From: Pseudobacter sp051955275
GTDB taxonomy: Bacteria; Bacteroidota; Bacteroidia; Chitinophagales; Chitinophagaceae
Direction: 5' to 3'
Length of the DNA: 64,000 nucleotides
Assembly (NCBI RefSeq): GCF_051955275.1
Contig: NZ_JBQCGW010000319.1
Location: 20,064 to 84,063, forward strand
The notes beneath the pieces were generated by a model. That model ran no database searches, was not told the DNA's origin, and saw only the letters and a list, made by a program, of their open reading frames with translations. Shown piece after piece: positions 26,733-35,298 of this stretch (the stretch's first letter is position 1; every line of letters starts with the position of its first letter). The position numbers and the translations under genes were made by a program.

Positions 26733-27452
26733 CTACCAGCCGCTGGCGAGCACGTCGGCAATATGCATGGTCTTCATGGAAATGCCTTTGTGCCGGATGT
26801 ATCCGTCGAGGTGCATGAGACAGCTATGGTCTGTGGAGATAATGTAGTCGGCTCCCGTTTCGCGGGCATTGGACACTTTCTGGTCGGCCATGCCGATGGA
26901 AATGGGCTCGAACTTTACGGAGAAGGTGCCGCCGAAACCGCAGCAGGTCTCTACATCCTTCATTTCCACTATTTCCAATCCTTTTACATGACTGAGCAGG
27001 CGACGGGGTTCTTCCTTGATCTTGCATTCGCGGAGCCCCGCACAACTGTCATGATAAGTTGCCCTGGCATTCAGTTTGGCGCCGAAGTTTTCGATCTTCA
27101 GCACATTCACCAGGAATTCGGAGAACTCGAAGGTGCGTTCTTTGAGGTCTTTCACCTCGTTGTGGTGGGAGGAATTATCAAAAAGTTTGGGATAATAGTT
27201 ACGGATGAAGCCGGTACAGGAGGCGCTGGGGGCCACTACATAGTCCGGTCCGCTGAAGTCTTTGAGGAATTTGGTGCAGACTTCTTTACTGTCTTCCCAG
27301 AAACCGGCATTGAATGCGGGTTGTCCGCAGCAGGTCTGATCAGGATTGTATTCAACGGTGCAACCCGCTTTCTGCAGTACTTTCATCATATTGAAAGCGG
27401 TCTGCGGATAGAGCTGATCTATGAAGCAGGGGATGAAAAGTTGAACCTTCAT
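26733..27452 (-). CDS. LutA/YkgE-type (Fe-S)-binding oxidoreductase subunit
   Basis: This 239-aa protein carries two CCG cysteine-rich domains: NPDQTCCGQPAFNAG near residue 38 and DVETCCGFGGTFSVKF near residue 170, each paired with a further Cys (IPCFID; YHDSCAG). These bind iron-sulfur clusters in lactate-utilisation LutA and GlpC/HdrB-like proteins. LutB and LutC genes are not nearby, so the role in L-lactate oxidation is an extrapolation. Its start is one base after the ribH stop, so it is translated with that gene. Confidence 0.87.
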   Translation of the reverse strand: MKVQLFIPCFIDQLYPQTAFNMMKVLQKAGCTVEYNPDQTCCGQPAFNAGFWEDSKEVCTKFLKDFSGPDYVVAPSASCTGFIRNYYPKLFDNSSHHNEVKDLKERTFEFSEFLVNVLKIENFGAKLNARATYHDSCAGLRECKIKEEPRRLLSHVKGLEIVEMKDVETCCGFGGTFSVKFEPISIGMADQKVSNARETGADYIISTDHSCLMHLDGYIRHKGISMKTMHIADVLASGW

Positions 27453-27453
27453 T

Positions 27454-27954
27454 TTACTTTTTGAAAGAGTTGTTCAGTGCAATCATTTTCACGGCGGTGA
27501 TGGCCGCTTCCTCTCCTTTATGGCCATGGCGGCCACCGATGCGTTCATCGGCCTGTAGCTGGTTATCCACAGTGAGCACACCAAAGATAACGGGCACGGG
27601 CAGTTGGAGATTGAGTTGCAGCACGCCATCGGTCACGGCGCGGCAAACATATTCAAAATGCGGTGTGTCTCCACGGAGCACGCATCCGAAAGTGATGATG
27701 GCGCAGGGACGGTTGCTCTTATGCTTGTTATTATCCCAATAGGCTTTTACACCGAAGGGGATCTCAAAAGCGCCGGGAACAACAATGGTGCGGATATCCG
27801 TGATACCGTATTCTTTCAGCATTTTGATGGCGCCGTTTTCCAGCTCATCCACTACTGCTGAGTTCCATTCGGTTTTCACAATAACGATACAGGCATCCTT
27901 TTGAAGAATGCCCGTATCTATTTGAAATAACTTGCTGTTGCTTACTTCTGCCAT
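27454..27954 (-). CDS. ribH: 6,7-dimethyl-8-ribityllumazine synthase
   Basis: This 166-aa protein matches lumazine synthase at full length. It joins 5-amino-6-ribitylaminouracil with 3,4-dihydroxy-2-butanone 4-phosphate, the next to last step of riboflavin synthesis. The substrate-site motifs are VKTEWNSAVVDEL, VPGAFEIPF and FGCVLRGDTPHFEYVC, then FGVLTVDNQLQADERIGG with the conserved GRHGHKGEEAA end. It sits between a TPR membrane protein gene (11 bases upstream) and the LutA-like gene (1 base downstream), in the pdhA unit. Confidence 0.96.
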   Translation of the reverse strand: MAEVSNSKLFQIDTGILQKDACIVIVKTEWNSAVVDELENGAIKMLKEYGITDIRTIVVPGAFEIPFGVKAYWDNNKHKSNRPCAIITFGCVLRGDTPHFEYVCRAVTDGVLQLNLQLPVPVIFGVLTVDNQLQADERIGGRHGHKGEEAAITAVKMIALNNSFKK

Positions 27955-27965
27955 ATTAAATGGTT

Positions 27966-28673
27966 CTATTTGGTCTCTCCGAGTTTCGCCAGGTACTTGT
28001 CCGCTTCATATCCGCGTTGAGTAAGTGGGAAATTCTTCTTCACATCTTTCAGGATAGCGATGGCATCTGCTGTTTTGTTCTCGTCGGCCAGCAGCATAGC
28101 GGCGCGGAACAGGTATTCGGAAGAGTTGAAAGTATCTTCAGTGAATGCTTTACCGGCTTTCTTGTAGTTGTCGATCGCTTCGGTTTTCTTACCCAGTTCA
28201 GAGTAAGCATCTCCGAGCTGACCATATACGCGAACGTTCAGTACATCCGATGTGGAAGAATAATCTTTCAGGTATTTGATAGCGTTATTGAAATCACCGA
28301 GCTGGAGGTAGCAGGAACCTGCATAGAATTTAGCGAGATTGCCTGATTCTGTGCCACCGTATTTGCTGATCACTTTCAGGAAACCGGGGTTGGCAGCGGT
28401 ATTGTCGCCATTCAGCGCCAGGGCGAATGAATCGTTCCTGAAATTGCTTTCAGCCTTCCACATAGCGTTGCCGGCTTTCAGGTTCTCAGGCCCTTTCACG
28501 AAATGGTTATAAGCAAAATATCCACCTACGAGCACCACTACGGCCAGTATTCCGATGGAAACTTTCTTGCCGTTCCTGGCCCAGAATCCTTCGAAGGTAT
28601 TGGCGAATCTTTCTTCAGCAGATTTTTGAACGGGTGCCGTTGTTTGTTCGGTTTGCTTTACTTCAGTAGCCAT
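27966..28673 (-). CDS. Membrane-anchored TPR protein (YfgM-like)
   Basis: This 235-aa protein has a cytoplasmic N-terminus, one membrane segment (residues about 38-55, VSIGILAVVVLVGGYFAY) and a periplasmic part with TPR helices (KFYAGSCYLQLGDFNNAIKY and VRVYGQLGDAYSELGKKTEA). The plan resembles YfgM, a partner of the periplasmic chaperone network, but the family is broad. It lies 38 bases after pdhA and 11 bases before ribH. The ordering is commonly seen in Bacteroidota, probably for shared expression rather than shared function. Confidence 0.85.
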   Translation of the reverse strand: MATEVKQTEQTTAPVQKSAEERFANTFEGFWARNGKKVSIGILAVVVLVGGYFAYNHFVKGPENLKAGNAMWKAESNFRNDSFALALNGDNTAANPGFLKVISKYGGTESGNLAKFYAGSCYLQLGDFNNAIKYLKDYSSTSDVLNVRVYGQLGDAYSELGKKTEAIDNYKKAGKAFTEDTFNSSEYLFRAAMLLADENKTADAIAILKDVKKNFPLTQRGYEADKYLAKLGETK

Positions 28674-28711
28674 TTGGCAAGTGTTGTGTTTAAGGTTGTT
28701 TAATAAGCGGA

Positions 28712-29707
28712 TTAGTCCACAATGAATGGATAATCGGGTTGTAATACGATATCTTTCAATACTTCGCTGTCATCCGGCCATGGGGATTCCTCGGCGAACT
28801 TCACGGAAGCGTCTACTTTTTCAGCCACGCGTTTGTCGATGGCATCCAGGTCTGCTTCAGTTGCGAATTTATTTTTCAGGATAGTGTCTTTAACCATCGC
28901 GATAGGATCGCGCTGTTTGTATTCTTCCACTTCTTCCTTGGTACGGTATTTCTGAGGGTCGGAGATAGAGTGACCTTTATAACGGTAGGTCTTGATCTCC
29001 AGCAGGGTTGGACCATCTCCCTCGCGTGCTCTTTTCACGGCGCGGGATACTGCTTCATGTACTGCTTCGGCGCTCATGCCGTCCACAGAGTCTGCGGGCA
29101 TTTCATAAGCGTCTGCCAGTTTATAGATATCCACGATATTGGAAGTACGCTCAACAGAGGTACCCATTGCATAGTGGTTGTTTTCGCAGATGAAGATAAC
29201 GGGGAGCTTCCAGGTCATGGCCATATTGAAGGTCTCATGCAGCATACCCTGGCGGGCGGCGCCGTCACCGAAATAGGTCAGGCAAACATTGTCTGTGCCC
29301 TTGTATTTTTCAGCGAAAGCCAGTCCGGCTCCGGTACCGATCTGAGCGCCCACGATACCGTGTCCGCCAAAAAAGTACTCGTTCTTTCCGAAAAAGTGCA
29401 TACTTCCACCCTTGCCTTTGGAGCAACCGGTGGCTTTTCCATACAATTCTGCCATGCAGGATTCAGGGCTCATTCCTTTTGCAAGGCCTAAACCGTGATC
29501 GCGGTAAGCTGTAACGAAGGGGTCTTCCTGGCGGGTAGCGGTCATGCAACCGGCAGCGATCGCTTCCTGGCCAACATAAGCGTGGAAAAATCCGCGGATC
29601 TTCCCTTCCATCTTATATTTTTCCTCGGCAATCAGCTCAAACTGACGGATCAGTTGCATCAGTTCGTACCAGTACAGATAAGTTTCTTTTGAGAATTTAG
29701 TGGCCAC
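28712..29707 (-). CDS. pdhA: Pyruvate dehydrogenase E1 component, alpha subunit
   Basis: This 331-aa protein is the alpha subunit of the heterotetrameric E1 that decarboxylates pyruvate with thiamine diphosphate. The ThDP motif is GDGAARQGMLHETFNMAM...NNHYAMGTS. The phosphorylation-loop region RYKGHSISDPQKYRTKEEVE and the N-terminal YRDHGLGLAKGM are also conserved. The start is a GTG at 29705-29707; no ATG precedes it. The beta subunit gene is not in the window. It heads a minus-strand unit with the TPR, ribH and LutA-like genes. Confidence 0.96.
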   Translation of the reverse strand: MATKFSKETYLYWYELMQLIRQFELIAEEKYKMEGKIRGFFHAYVGQEAIAAGCMTATRQEDPFVTAYRDHGLGLAKGMSPESCMAELYGKATGCSKGKGGSMHFFGKNEYFFGGHGIVGAQIGTGAGLAFAEKYKGTDNVCLTYFGDGAARQGMLHETFNMAMTWKLPVIFICENNHYAMGTSVERTSNIVDIYKLADAYEMPADSVDGMSAEAVHEAVSRAVKRAREGDGPTLLEIKTYRYKGHSISDPQKYRTKEEVEEYKQRDPIAMVKDTILKNKFATEADLDAIDKRVAEKVDASVKFAEESPWPDDSEVLKDIVLQPDYPFIVD

Positions 29708-29726
29708 AGTACAAAAATTTGAGGGG

Positions 29727-29734
29727 CAAAGATA
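29727..29734 (-). promoter_or_regulatory. -7 element for pdhA
   Basis: TATCTTTG on the minus strand is an exact TAnnTTTG match, 20 bases upstream of the GTG start. The -33 region shows only a weak match. Confidence 0.35.
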
Positions 29735-29833
29735 AGGGGATAAAGGGAAAAAAGGCCAATATTTGCAATTCGGTTTCTTCCTTTGCCGGAACTACCTTAA
29801 TCGCTGATAACCCGTACAGTAATTTTAGATCGA

Positions 29834-30928
29834 TTGTTATTCCTCCACTCCATATCGCTGGTGCAGTTCAAGAACTATACCCGGCAAGAGTTTTCCTTCT
29901 CCGAAAGGATCGTAGGGATCTGTGGCCGGAACGGTATGGGCAAGACCAACCTCCTGGACGCCATCTACTACTGCTGTTTCACCAAAAGTTATTTCGGCCG
30001 CTCAGACGGCGCCCATGTACAACACGGGGCCACCGGATTCCGCCTGGTAGCGGATATGCAACTCAATGGCCGCAAGGAAGAGGCAGTCTGCATACTACGG
30101 GAAACCGGGAAAAAAGAATTTTATCTCGAAGGGGAGCTCTACGAGAAATTCGCAAAACATGTGGGCCGCTACCCCTGCGTGATCATCGCCCCCGATGATA
30201 TCCGCATCATCATGGAAGGCAGCGAGGAACGCCGCCGTTTCATAGATGCACTCCTCTCCCAGCTGGATGCCAGCTACCTGCAACAGCTCATCGATTACAA
30301 CCGTGTACTCCAGCAACGCAATGGATTTCTCAAATCCATGGCAGAAAAAAATATACGTGATACCGGTCTGCTTGACGTTTACGATCAGCAACTGATCCAA
30401 TACGGCCAGTATATCTCCGGCAAACGACAGGAATTCCTGGCCGAACTGATCCCTTCCGTAAAAAGTTTTTACAAACAGATCGCGGCCTCGGAGGAGGAAC
30501 TTGAACTGGAATATGAGAGCCAGTTGCTGAAGGAGCCCTTCCCCCGGTTATTGCAGAGAATGCGACAGAAAGATATCTTACTGCAACGCACAAACGCAGG
30601 CGTTCATAAAGATGATATCGATCTGCAATTAAAAAAGCAGGCATTCAAGAATATCGCTTCACAGGGACAGAGAAAGAGCCTGCTCTTTGCCATGAAACTG
30701 GCGGAGTTCGAACTGCTGAAAAAACACAAAGGCTTCGCTCCCCTCCTGCTGCTGGATGATGTTTTTGAAAAACTGGATGAGCACCGCATGCATAATTTGC
30801 TCGACTGGGTATGTGTGCAGAACGATGGACAGATCTTTTTAACCGATACGCATGAAGCCCGCATCCGCGGCCATTTTGATGCGTTGAAGCAATCTTACCA
30901 GGTAATTTCATTGCAGGAAGCAGAATAG
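29834..30928 (+). CDS. recF: DNA replication and repair protein RecF
   Basis: This 364-aa ABC-type ATPase loads RecA at gaps through RecFOR. Walker A is GRNGMGKT (near residue 33). The signature is SQGQRKSLLFAMKLAEFELL and Walker B is APLLLLDDVFEKLDEHR; the N-terminus LFLHSISLVQFKNYTRQEFS is typical. The start is a TTG at 29834, as there is no ATG in frame before the conserved region. It is divergent from pdhA and followed 31 bases later by the DUF721 gene. Confidence 0.95.
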   Translation: MLFLHSISLVQFKNYTRQEFSFSERIVGICGRNGMGKTNLLDAIYYCCFTKSYFGRSDGAHVQHGATGFRLVADMQLNGRKEEAVCILRETGKKEFYLEGELYEKFAKHVGRYPCVIIAPDDIRIIMEGSEERRRFIDALLSQLDASYLQQLIDYNRVLQQRNGFLKSMAEKNIRDTGLLDVYDQQLIQYGQYISGKRQEFLAELIPSVKSFYKQIAASEEELELEYESQLLKEPFPRLLQRMRQKDILLQRTNAGVHKDDIDLQLKKQAFKNIASQGQRKSLLFAMKLAEFELLKKHKGFAPLLLLDDVFEKLDEHRMHNLLDWVCVQNDGQIFLTDTHEARIRGHFDALKQSYQVISLQEAE

Positions 30929-30959
30929 ATTGTTTACCTTTGATGTTCAAGCAGCAAGT

Positions 30960-31241
30960 ATGGGTGAATATTCTCTGGGCGATGCCATGAAACATTTTCT
31001 GAACAGAAGCAAGATCAAAGGATCCATTCAGGCATTACAGATTGAAGATGTGTGGGAACAGATCATGGGCAAGACCATTGCAAAATATACTGACAAGATC
31101 GCCATCTACAGCGGAACGCTTTATATTACCACCAACGTTGCTCCTCTCAAACAGGAACTCCTCTATCAGAAAGATCAGATAAGAACACGCGTGAATGAAG
31201 TGCTGGGTGAAAGCACAGTGAAGGAAGTGGTGATCAAATAG
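30960..31241 (+). CDS. DUF721 (DciA-like) protein
   Basis: This 93-aa protein is a typical Bacteroidota DUF721 member. The N-terminus EYSLGDAMKHFLNRSKIKGS precedes the core DVWEQIMGKTIAKYTDKIAI and the closing PLKQELLYQKDQIRTRVNEV. The family includes DciA, which helps load the replicative helicase, so the position next to recF makes sense. I used the ATG at 30960, since a TTG at 30930 would overlap the recF stop region and add non-conserved residues. Confidence 0.88.
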   Translation: MGEYSLGDAMKHFLNRSKIKGSIQALQIEDVWEQIMGKTIAKYTDKIAIYSGTLYITTNVAPLKQELLYQKDQIRTRVNEVLGESTVKEVVIK

Positions 31242-31256
31242 TTTGGCTGCCAATCA

Positions 31257-31300
31257 CTCGCCTCCGGCGAAGAAATATAAGTAACTCGCGGGGACGCGGC
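31257..31300. repeat. GC-rich hairpin repeat, copy 1
   Basis: TCGCC-TCC-GGCGA (31258-31270) and, after AT-rich spacing, CTCGCG-GGGA-CGCGG (31285-31299). The same two hairpins occur downstream of folP (35120-35220), and the second also occurs in inverted form near 46459. The copy lies just after the DUF721 gene, which converges with the permease gene. Confidence 0.55.
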
Positions 31301-31336
31301 TACCGGGCGCACCTTGACTAATTGGGCACACCTGAA

Positions 31337-32386
31337 TTAATTGGTCTTCACCCGCGGGTCAACTACCCCATACAGCAGGTCTGCCAGTATTCCAATTACA
31401 ATAAAGAAGAAAGAAGAGATCAGGACCGATCCCATTACTACGGGAAAATCCAGTTTTTCCAGGGCATCGACCGTAACTTTTCCGATACCCTTCCATCCAA
31501 AGATGTATTCCACGAAGAAAGCGCCAGCCAGGAGCTCCGCAAACCAGCCTGTAATAGCGGTGATAACGGGATTGAGTGCATTACGCAGGCCATGACGCCA
31601 GATGACGGAGCGTTTGCTCAGGCCTTTCGCATAGGCGGTTCGGATATAGTCCTGCGTTAGAACATCCAGCATGGAGCTGCGCGTCAGTTGGGTGATGATG
31701 GCCAGCGGCCGGATGCCCAGTGTAAAAGCAGGCAGGATCAGGTTCTGCATACTCCAGTAACGCTCGCCGGTGGTTTCATCAATATCGAACCAGCTGCCGG
31801 TCATGTGCAGGCCTGTAACATCACTTAAAAGAAACCCGAAGAGATAAGCCACAACAATTCCCATGAAGAAGCTGGGTGCTGAAATGCCCAGAACGCTGGT
31901 GAAAACAGCACTCGTATCCATCCAGGTATTCTTTCTCACGGCGGCCAGGATGCCCAGCGGGATGCCAAGGGCAATGGCGATGATCATGGCTGCTATGGCG
32001 AGAATGATAGTGCCTGGTAAGGCTTCCATCAGAACGGTCCAGACATCTTTCTTGGTCTGATACGATCTGCGCAGGTAGGGTACTTTAACGCCCAGCTTCG
32101 TTTCCCCGCCCACAAAGAAACCTTTGAGTTGTTTCTTTTCAATAGCTTCTTTGCTGTGGATGGCTACGGGAGAAATATCGTTGAGGTATAAAAAGAATTG
32201 TTTCCATTTCGGTTGATCCAGGTAAAGCTCCTTTCGGATATTGTCCTGGGTGGCGGTATCCGCGCGCTGTCCCATCACCAGTCTGCTGGGATCACCGAAT
32301 CCCTGGAAGAGGAAGAAAACAACTACCACCACGCCCAACATCACGAGGATGCCGTAGAGAATGCGTCTGGTAATGTATTTAATCAT
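31337..32386 (-). CDS. ABC transporter permease (OppB/DppB family)
   Basis: This 349-aa membrane protein has the N-terminal segment YGILVMLGVVVVVFFLFQGF and five further membrane segments. The EAA-type coupling loop is YAKGLSKRSVIWRHGLRNAL, and FFVEYIFGWKGIGKVTVDAL is the usual C-terminal mark. It should form the channel of a peptide or nickel-type importer with an OppC-like partner, which is not in the window. The periplasmic loop is longer than in OppB (residues about 60-115), as is usual in Bacteroidota. It ends a unit with DUF1599 and DoxX genes upstream. Confidence 0.9.
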   Translation of the reverse strand: MIKYITRRILYGILVMLGVVVVVFFLFQGFGDPSRLVMGQRADTATQDNIRKELYLDQPKWKQFFLYLNDISPVAIHSKEAIEKKQLKGFFVGGETKLGVKVPYLRRSYQTKKDVWTVLMEALPGTIILAIAAMIIAIALGIPLGILAAVRKNTWMDTSAVFTSVLGISAPSFFMGIVVAYLFGFLLSDVTGLHMTGSWFDIDETTGERYWSMQNLILPAFTLGIRPLAIITQLTRSSMLDVLTQDYIRTAYAKGLSKRSVIWRHGLRNALNPVITAITGWFAELLAGAFFVEYIFGWKGIGKVTVDALEKLDFPVVMGSVLISSFFFIVIGILADLLYGVVDPRVKTN

Positions 32387-32427
32387 GTGAGCGGTTGAAT
32401 GGCGATGTTATTGTTTCCCGGAGCGTT

Positions 32428-33639
32428 TTAGAACGGAGCGCTGCTGCTATTGCCGCTGCTGTCTGCTGCCGGCTCAATGGTCATAGTCTCTGCAGGTGTG
32501 GCAGGCACCATGGTCTGCACAGGAAGCGCCTGTACAGCTTTCACTGCCTGATCCAGGTCAGCGTACGCCCATTTGCCAAGGATATTTCCATTTTTCACCA
32601 GGAAGAGCGTAGGATTGGCCCTGGCAGCGGTTTTGATGGCCACGGCATCACAGGCCAGCGGTGTCATCAGGGTGAACTGTTTCAACGCTTTTCCTCTTAA
32701 GTTATCAAAAGGAATGCTGGTCACCAGGAAAGGCTCGATATGTTTATCCTGCGCTGAAGCCAGTATCAGGTTAAGCACCGACGGCCAGTTGCCTGTATTG
32801 TAATCATCTTTCAGGAAGAGGTACAATTGGTATCTGTCTTCTCCCAGCAATGCGGCCGTGGTATCGTTACCCCAGAAGGTTTTGAGGGCAAAGTCTTTTA
32901 TCTTGGGTGAGGCATTGCCTTTGCGCACCACTTTATCATATCTTTTTACGAAAGTGTAAATGCTGTCGTCGAAATCATCAGGGAATGATTCGGCAGTGAA
33001 CTCCACTTCTTTTCCATCTTTCTTGTACACAAAATTGATCACGGTGCTGTCTGGGATGGAGCCGGGAGGCGCTTTCATCTTTTCAGGGATATTGTTGCCC
33101 ACTTTGTACGGCAGGCAGTCAACCACCGGCAGGTGCATCAGCACAAACCATTGAAGGGCGATGGTGAGGATGGTGGAGAAGAACAGTATCAGGATGCTGT
33201 TACGCACGCTGAGTGCGGGTTTGATGCGATTGCTGTAAATGAAGATCGGGATGATGAGCACCAGCAGGAAGAGGTCCTTCATGAAACTCTGATCGGCCGT
33301 GAGCGGGATACAATCGCCGAAGCAGCCGCATTCGCGCACTTTTCCGGAGAAAAGCGCATAACCGGTAAGGAAAGTAAAGAAGATGATCAGCAGCAACAGG
33401 AGCCAGCTGAAGAGACGCATTTTATAACCTACCAGTACGGCCACACCTGCAATGATCTCGAAAGTGATCATGAGGATGGAGAATGCCAGGGTATAATCGT
33501 TGAGCCAGTGCATATTCCAGATCTCGAAAAACTCCTGCATTTTATAGCTGAGTCCGAGTGGGTCATTGGCTTTCACGAGGCCGGAGAAAATGAATAATAC
33601 TCCTACGATAAAGCGCGAAATATTCAGGAAGGTCTTCAT
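32428..33639 (-). CDS. DoxX-family membrane protein (BT_3928 type) with thioredoxin-like tail
   Basis: This 403-aa protein has four DoxX/MauE-like membrane segments in the first 170 residues (e.g. ISRFIVGVLFIFSGLVKAN and LLLLLIIFFTFLTGYALFSG) and the motif RECGCFGDC with paired Cys. The C-terminal part (about 240-385) looks like a soluble redoxin fold without an obvious CxxC (LLGEDRYQLYLFLKDDYNTG). This fits the BT_3928 family found beside DUF1599 in many Bacteroidota. It is the middle gene of the unit, 44 bases after DUF1599 and 41 before the permease. Confidence 0.88.
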   Translation of the reverse strand: MKTFLNISRFIVGVLFIFSGLVKANDPLGLSYKMQEFFEIWNMHWLNDYTLAFSILMITFEIIAGVAVLVGYKMRLFSWLLLLLIIFFTFLTGYALFSGKVRECGCFGDCIPLTADQSFMKDLFLLVLIIPIFIYSNRIKPALSVRNSILILFFSTILTIALQWFVLMHLPVVDCLPYKVGNNIPEKMKAPPGSIPDSTVINFVYKKDGKEVEFTAESFPDDFDDSIYTFVKRYDKVVRKGNASPKIKDFALKTFWGNDTTAALLGEDRYQLYLFLKDDYNTGNWPSVLNLILASAQDKHIEPFLVTSIPFDNLRGKALKQFTLMTPLACDAVAIKTAARANPTLFLVKNGNILGKWAYADLDQAVKAVQALPVQTMVPATPAETMTIEPAADSSGNSSSAPF

Positions 33640-33683
33640 TGCTGTTGAGGTTTTCTAGTGATAGAGGCCGGATCTTTATGATT

Positions 33684-34229
33684 TTATCCCTGGTGTTTGC
33701 CTTCACCGATGAGGATGAGTGCAAAAATGGAATAGTTGATAATATCTACATAATTGGCATCGATGCCTTCGCTGATGAGGGTTTTACCGTCATTCTGCAG
33801 GATCTGGCGGATGCGGATGAGCTTTACAAGGATGAGATCCACCAGACTTTCCTGGCTGAGTGAGCGCCAGGCTTCGCCATAATCGTGATTCTTGGCTTCC
33901 ATCACCTGTTTCACCAACGCGATCTTCTGGTTATACAGTCTTTCCACTTCAGCAACGGGCAGGTCTTCCACAATGGCATCTTTCAGGTCCAGCTGGATGA
34001 GGCCTATAATGCCGTAATTCACCATGGCTTTGAATTCGCCGGTGATGTCCTCTCCTACTTTATTGGTCTTTGTTTCCTGAATGGTGCGGATGCGCTGGGC
34101 CTTGATGAAGATCTGGTCCATGATGCTGATGGGGCGCAGCACGCGCCAGCTGGTGCCGTAATCGCTGGTCTTTTTGAGAAAAATATCCCTGCTGGATTGA
34201 ACTACCTCGTCGTATTGCTGATTCGTCAT
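33684..34229 (-). CDS. DUF1599 domain protein
   Basis: This 181-aa protein contains two similar halves, each with the pattern F.KK..DYG.SWR.LR...L.D...IKA.RIR: IFLKKTSDYGTSWRVLRPIS near residue 16 and MEAKNHDYGEAWRSLSQESL near residue 110. The duplication is typical of the family, which resembles nucleotide pyrophosphohydrolase-type all-alpha folds. No substrate is known. Divergent from folP across 50 bases, an arrangement conserved in Bacteroidota. Confidence 0.9.
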   Translation of the reverse strand: MTNQQYDEVVQSSRDIFLKKTSDYGTSWRVLRPISIMDQIFIKAQRIRTIQETKTNKVGEDITGEFKAMVNYGIIGLIQLDLKDAIVEDLPVAEVERLYNQKIALVKQVMEAKNHDYGEAWRSLSQESLVDLILVKLIRIRQILQNDGKTLISEGIDANYVDIINYSIFALILIGEGKHQG

Positions 34230-34279
34230 AGTAAGAATGATGGTACCTTTAGGGCCTAAAAATAAGTAACAAACTACAA

Positions 34280-35119
34280 ATGTTTACACTGAATTGTTCA
34301 GGCAGGATGCTGGTGGTGGATAAACCGGTAGTGATGGGGATCCTCAATGTAACGCCGGATTCATTCTTTGGCGGAAGCCGTGTTACTGCGGATACGGTTA
34401 CAGAGCAGGCCGGGCGCATGCTGGAGCAGGGAGCGGGTATACTGGATATAGGTGGACAATCAACCCGGCCAGGCAGTGAGCGGGTATCGGCCTCCGAGGA
34501 AACGGACCGGGTGGCGTCTGCCATCGAAAACATCATGAAGGCCTATCCGGATGCTGTTATTTCCATCGATACATATCATGCCTCAGTGGCGGCGGCGGCC
34601 GTCCGCGCGGGCGCTTGTATCGTGAATGATATCAGCAGTGGTGATATGGATGCGGACATGCTTGCAACAGTAGGCAGGCTTCACGTGCCTTATATAGCCA
34701 TGCACATGCAGGGAACGCCTGATACCATGCAACAGCATCCCGTATACGAAGATGTGACGCGCACTGTACTGGATTATTTCATTCAGAAAATGGAAACCTG
34801 CAGGTTGGCAGGGATCAACGATGTGATACTGGACCCCGGTATTGGTTTCGGGAAAACGGCTGCCCATAATTTTGAGCTGATCCGCAACCTGAAAGTGTTT
34901 GCAGCGTTAGGAAAGCCGCTGTTACTGGGTGTTTCAAGGAAAGGGTTTATTTACCGGGGGCTTGGGATTACCGCAGAAGAAGCGCTGAACGGCACTACGG
35001 TGATGAATACGATCGGGCTGATGAATGGCGCCATGATATTGCGGGTACACGATGTCAAGGAGGCTATAGAGACCGTGAAATTGTTTGAGGCCTGCTATCC
35101 ATTACGCAGCGGCCAGTAG
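34280..35119 (+). CDS. folP: Dihydropteroate synthase
   Basis: This 279-aa TIM-barrel enzyme joins p-aminobenzoate to dihydropterin pyrophosphate in folate synthesis and is the target of sulfonamides. The signatures are MGILNVTPDSFFGGS and ILDIGGQSTRPGSERVS. DPGIGFGKTAAHNFELIRNL and LLLGVSRKGFI bind pterin and phosphate. The length is standard. It is transcribed away from DUF1599. Confidence 0.96.
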   Translation: MFTLNCSGRMLVVDKPVVMGILNVTPDSFFGGSRVTADTVTEQAGRMLEQGAGILDIGGQSTRPGSERVSASEETDRVASAIENIMKAYPDAVISIDTYHASVAAAAVRAGACIVNDISSGDMDADMLATVGRLHVPYIAMHMQGTPDTMQQHPVYEDVTRTVLDYFIQKMETCRLAGINDVILDPGIGFGKTAAHNFELIRNLKVFAALGKPLLLGVSRKGFIYRGLGITAEEALNGTTVMNTIGLMNGAMILRVHDVKEAIETVKLFEACYPLRSGQ

Positions 35120-35220
35120 CTCGCCTCTGGCGGGTTACTTCTATTGGTTCGCCTCTGGCGAACATTGGATCGCCGGGAGGCGACAGAATAAAATCACTCG
35201 CGGGGGCGCGAGCGACTGGG
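35120..35220. repeat. GC-rich hairpin repeat cluster, copy 2
   Basis: Four hairpins stand in a row straight after the folP stop: TCGCC-TCT-GGCG (35121-35132), TTCGCC-TCT-GGCGAA (35148-35162), TCGCC-GGGA-GGCGA (35170-35183) and CTCGCG-GGGG-CGCGAG (35197-35212). The cluster resembles the 31257-31300 element and shares GCGACTGGG with the inverted copy near 46459. This is not a coding region. Confidence 0.7.
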
Positions 35221-35243
35221 CACAGCGAAATAAAATATAAAAC

Positions 35244-35277
35244 AAACGAGGTTATACCAACAGGCACAACCTCGTTT
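35244..35277. terminator. Terminator between folP and the FKBP gene
   Basis: A perfect 10-bp stem, AAACGAGGTT (35244-35253) with AACCTCGTTT (35268-35277), has a 14-base loop. T-rich sequence follows in both directions, so it probably serves both convergent genes. Confidence 0.8.
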
Positions 35278-35298
35278 TATATTCACGAAGAATAATGA

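Noticed and set aside
26763..27464. A 233-codon plus-strand frame opposite the LutA-like gene
   Set aside because: The opposite strand encodes a protein with both CCG motifs and tight operon spacing; the frame is a shadow of it.
31337..32386. Assigning oppB/dppB as the gene symbol
   Set aside because: Family features are clear but partner genes are missing, so the substrate and symbol cannot be chosen.
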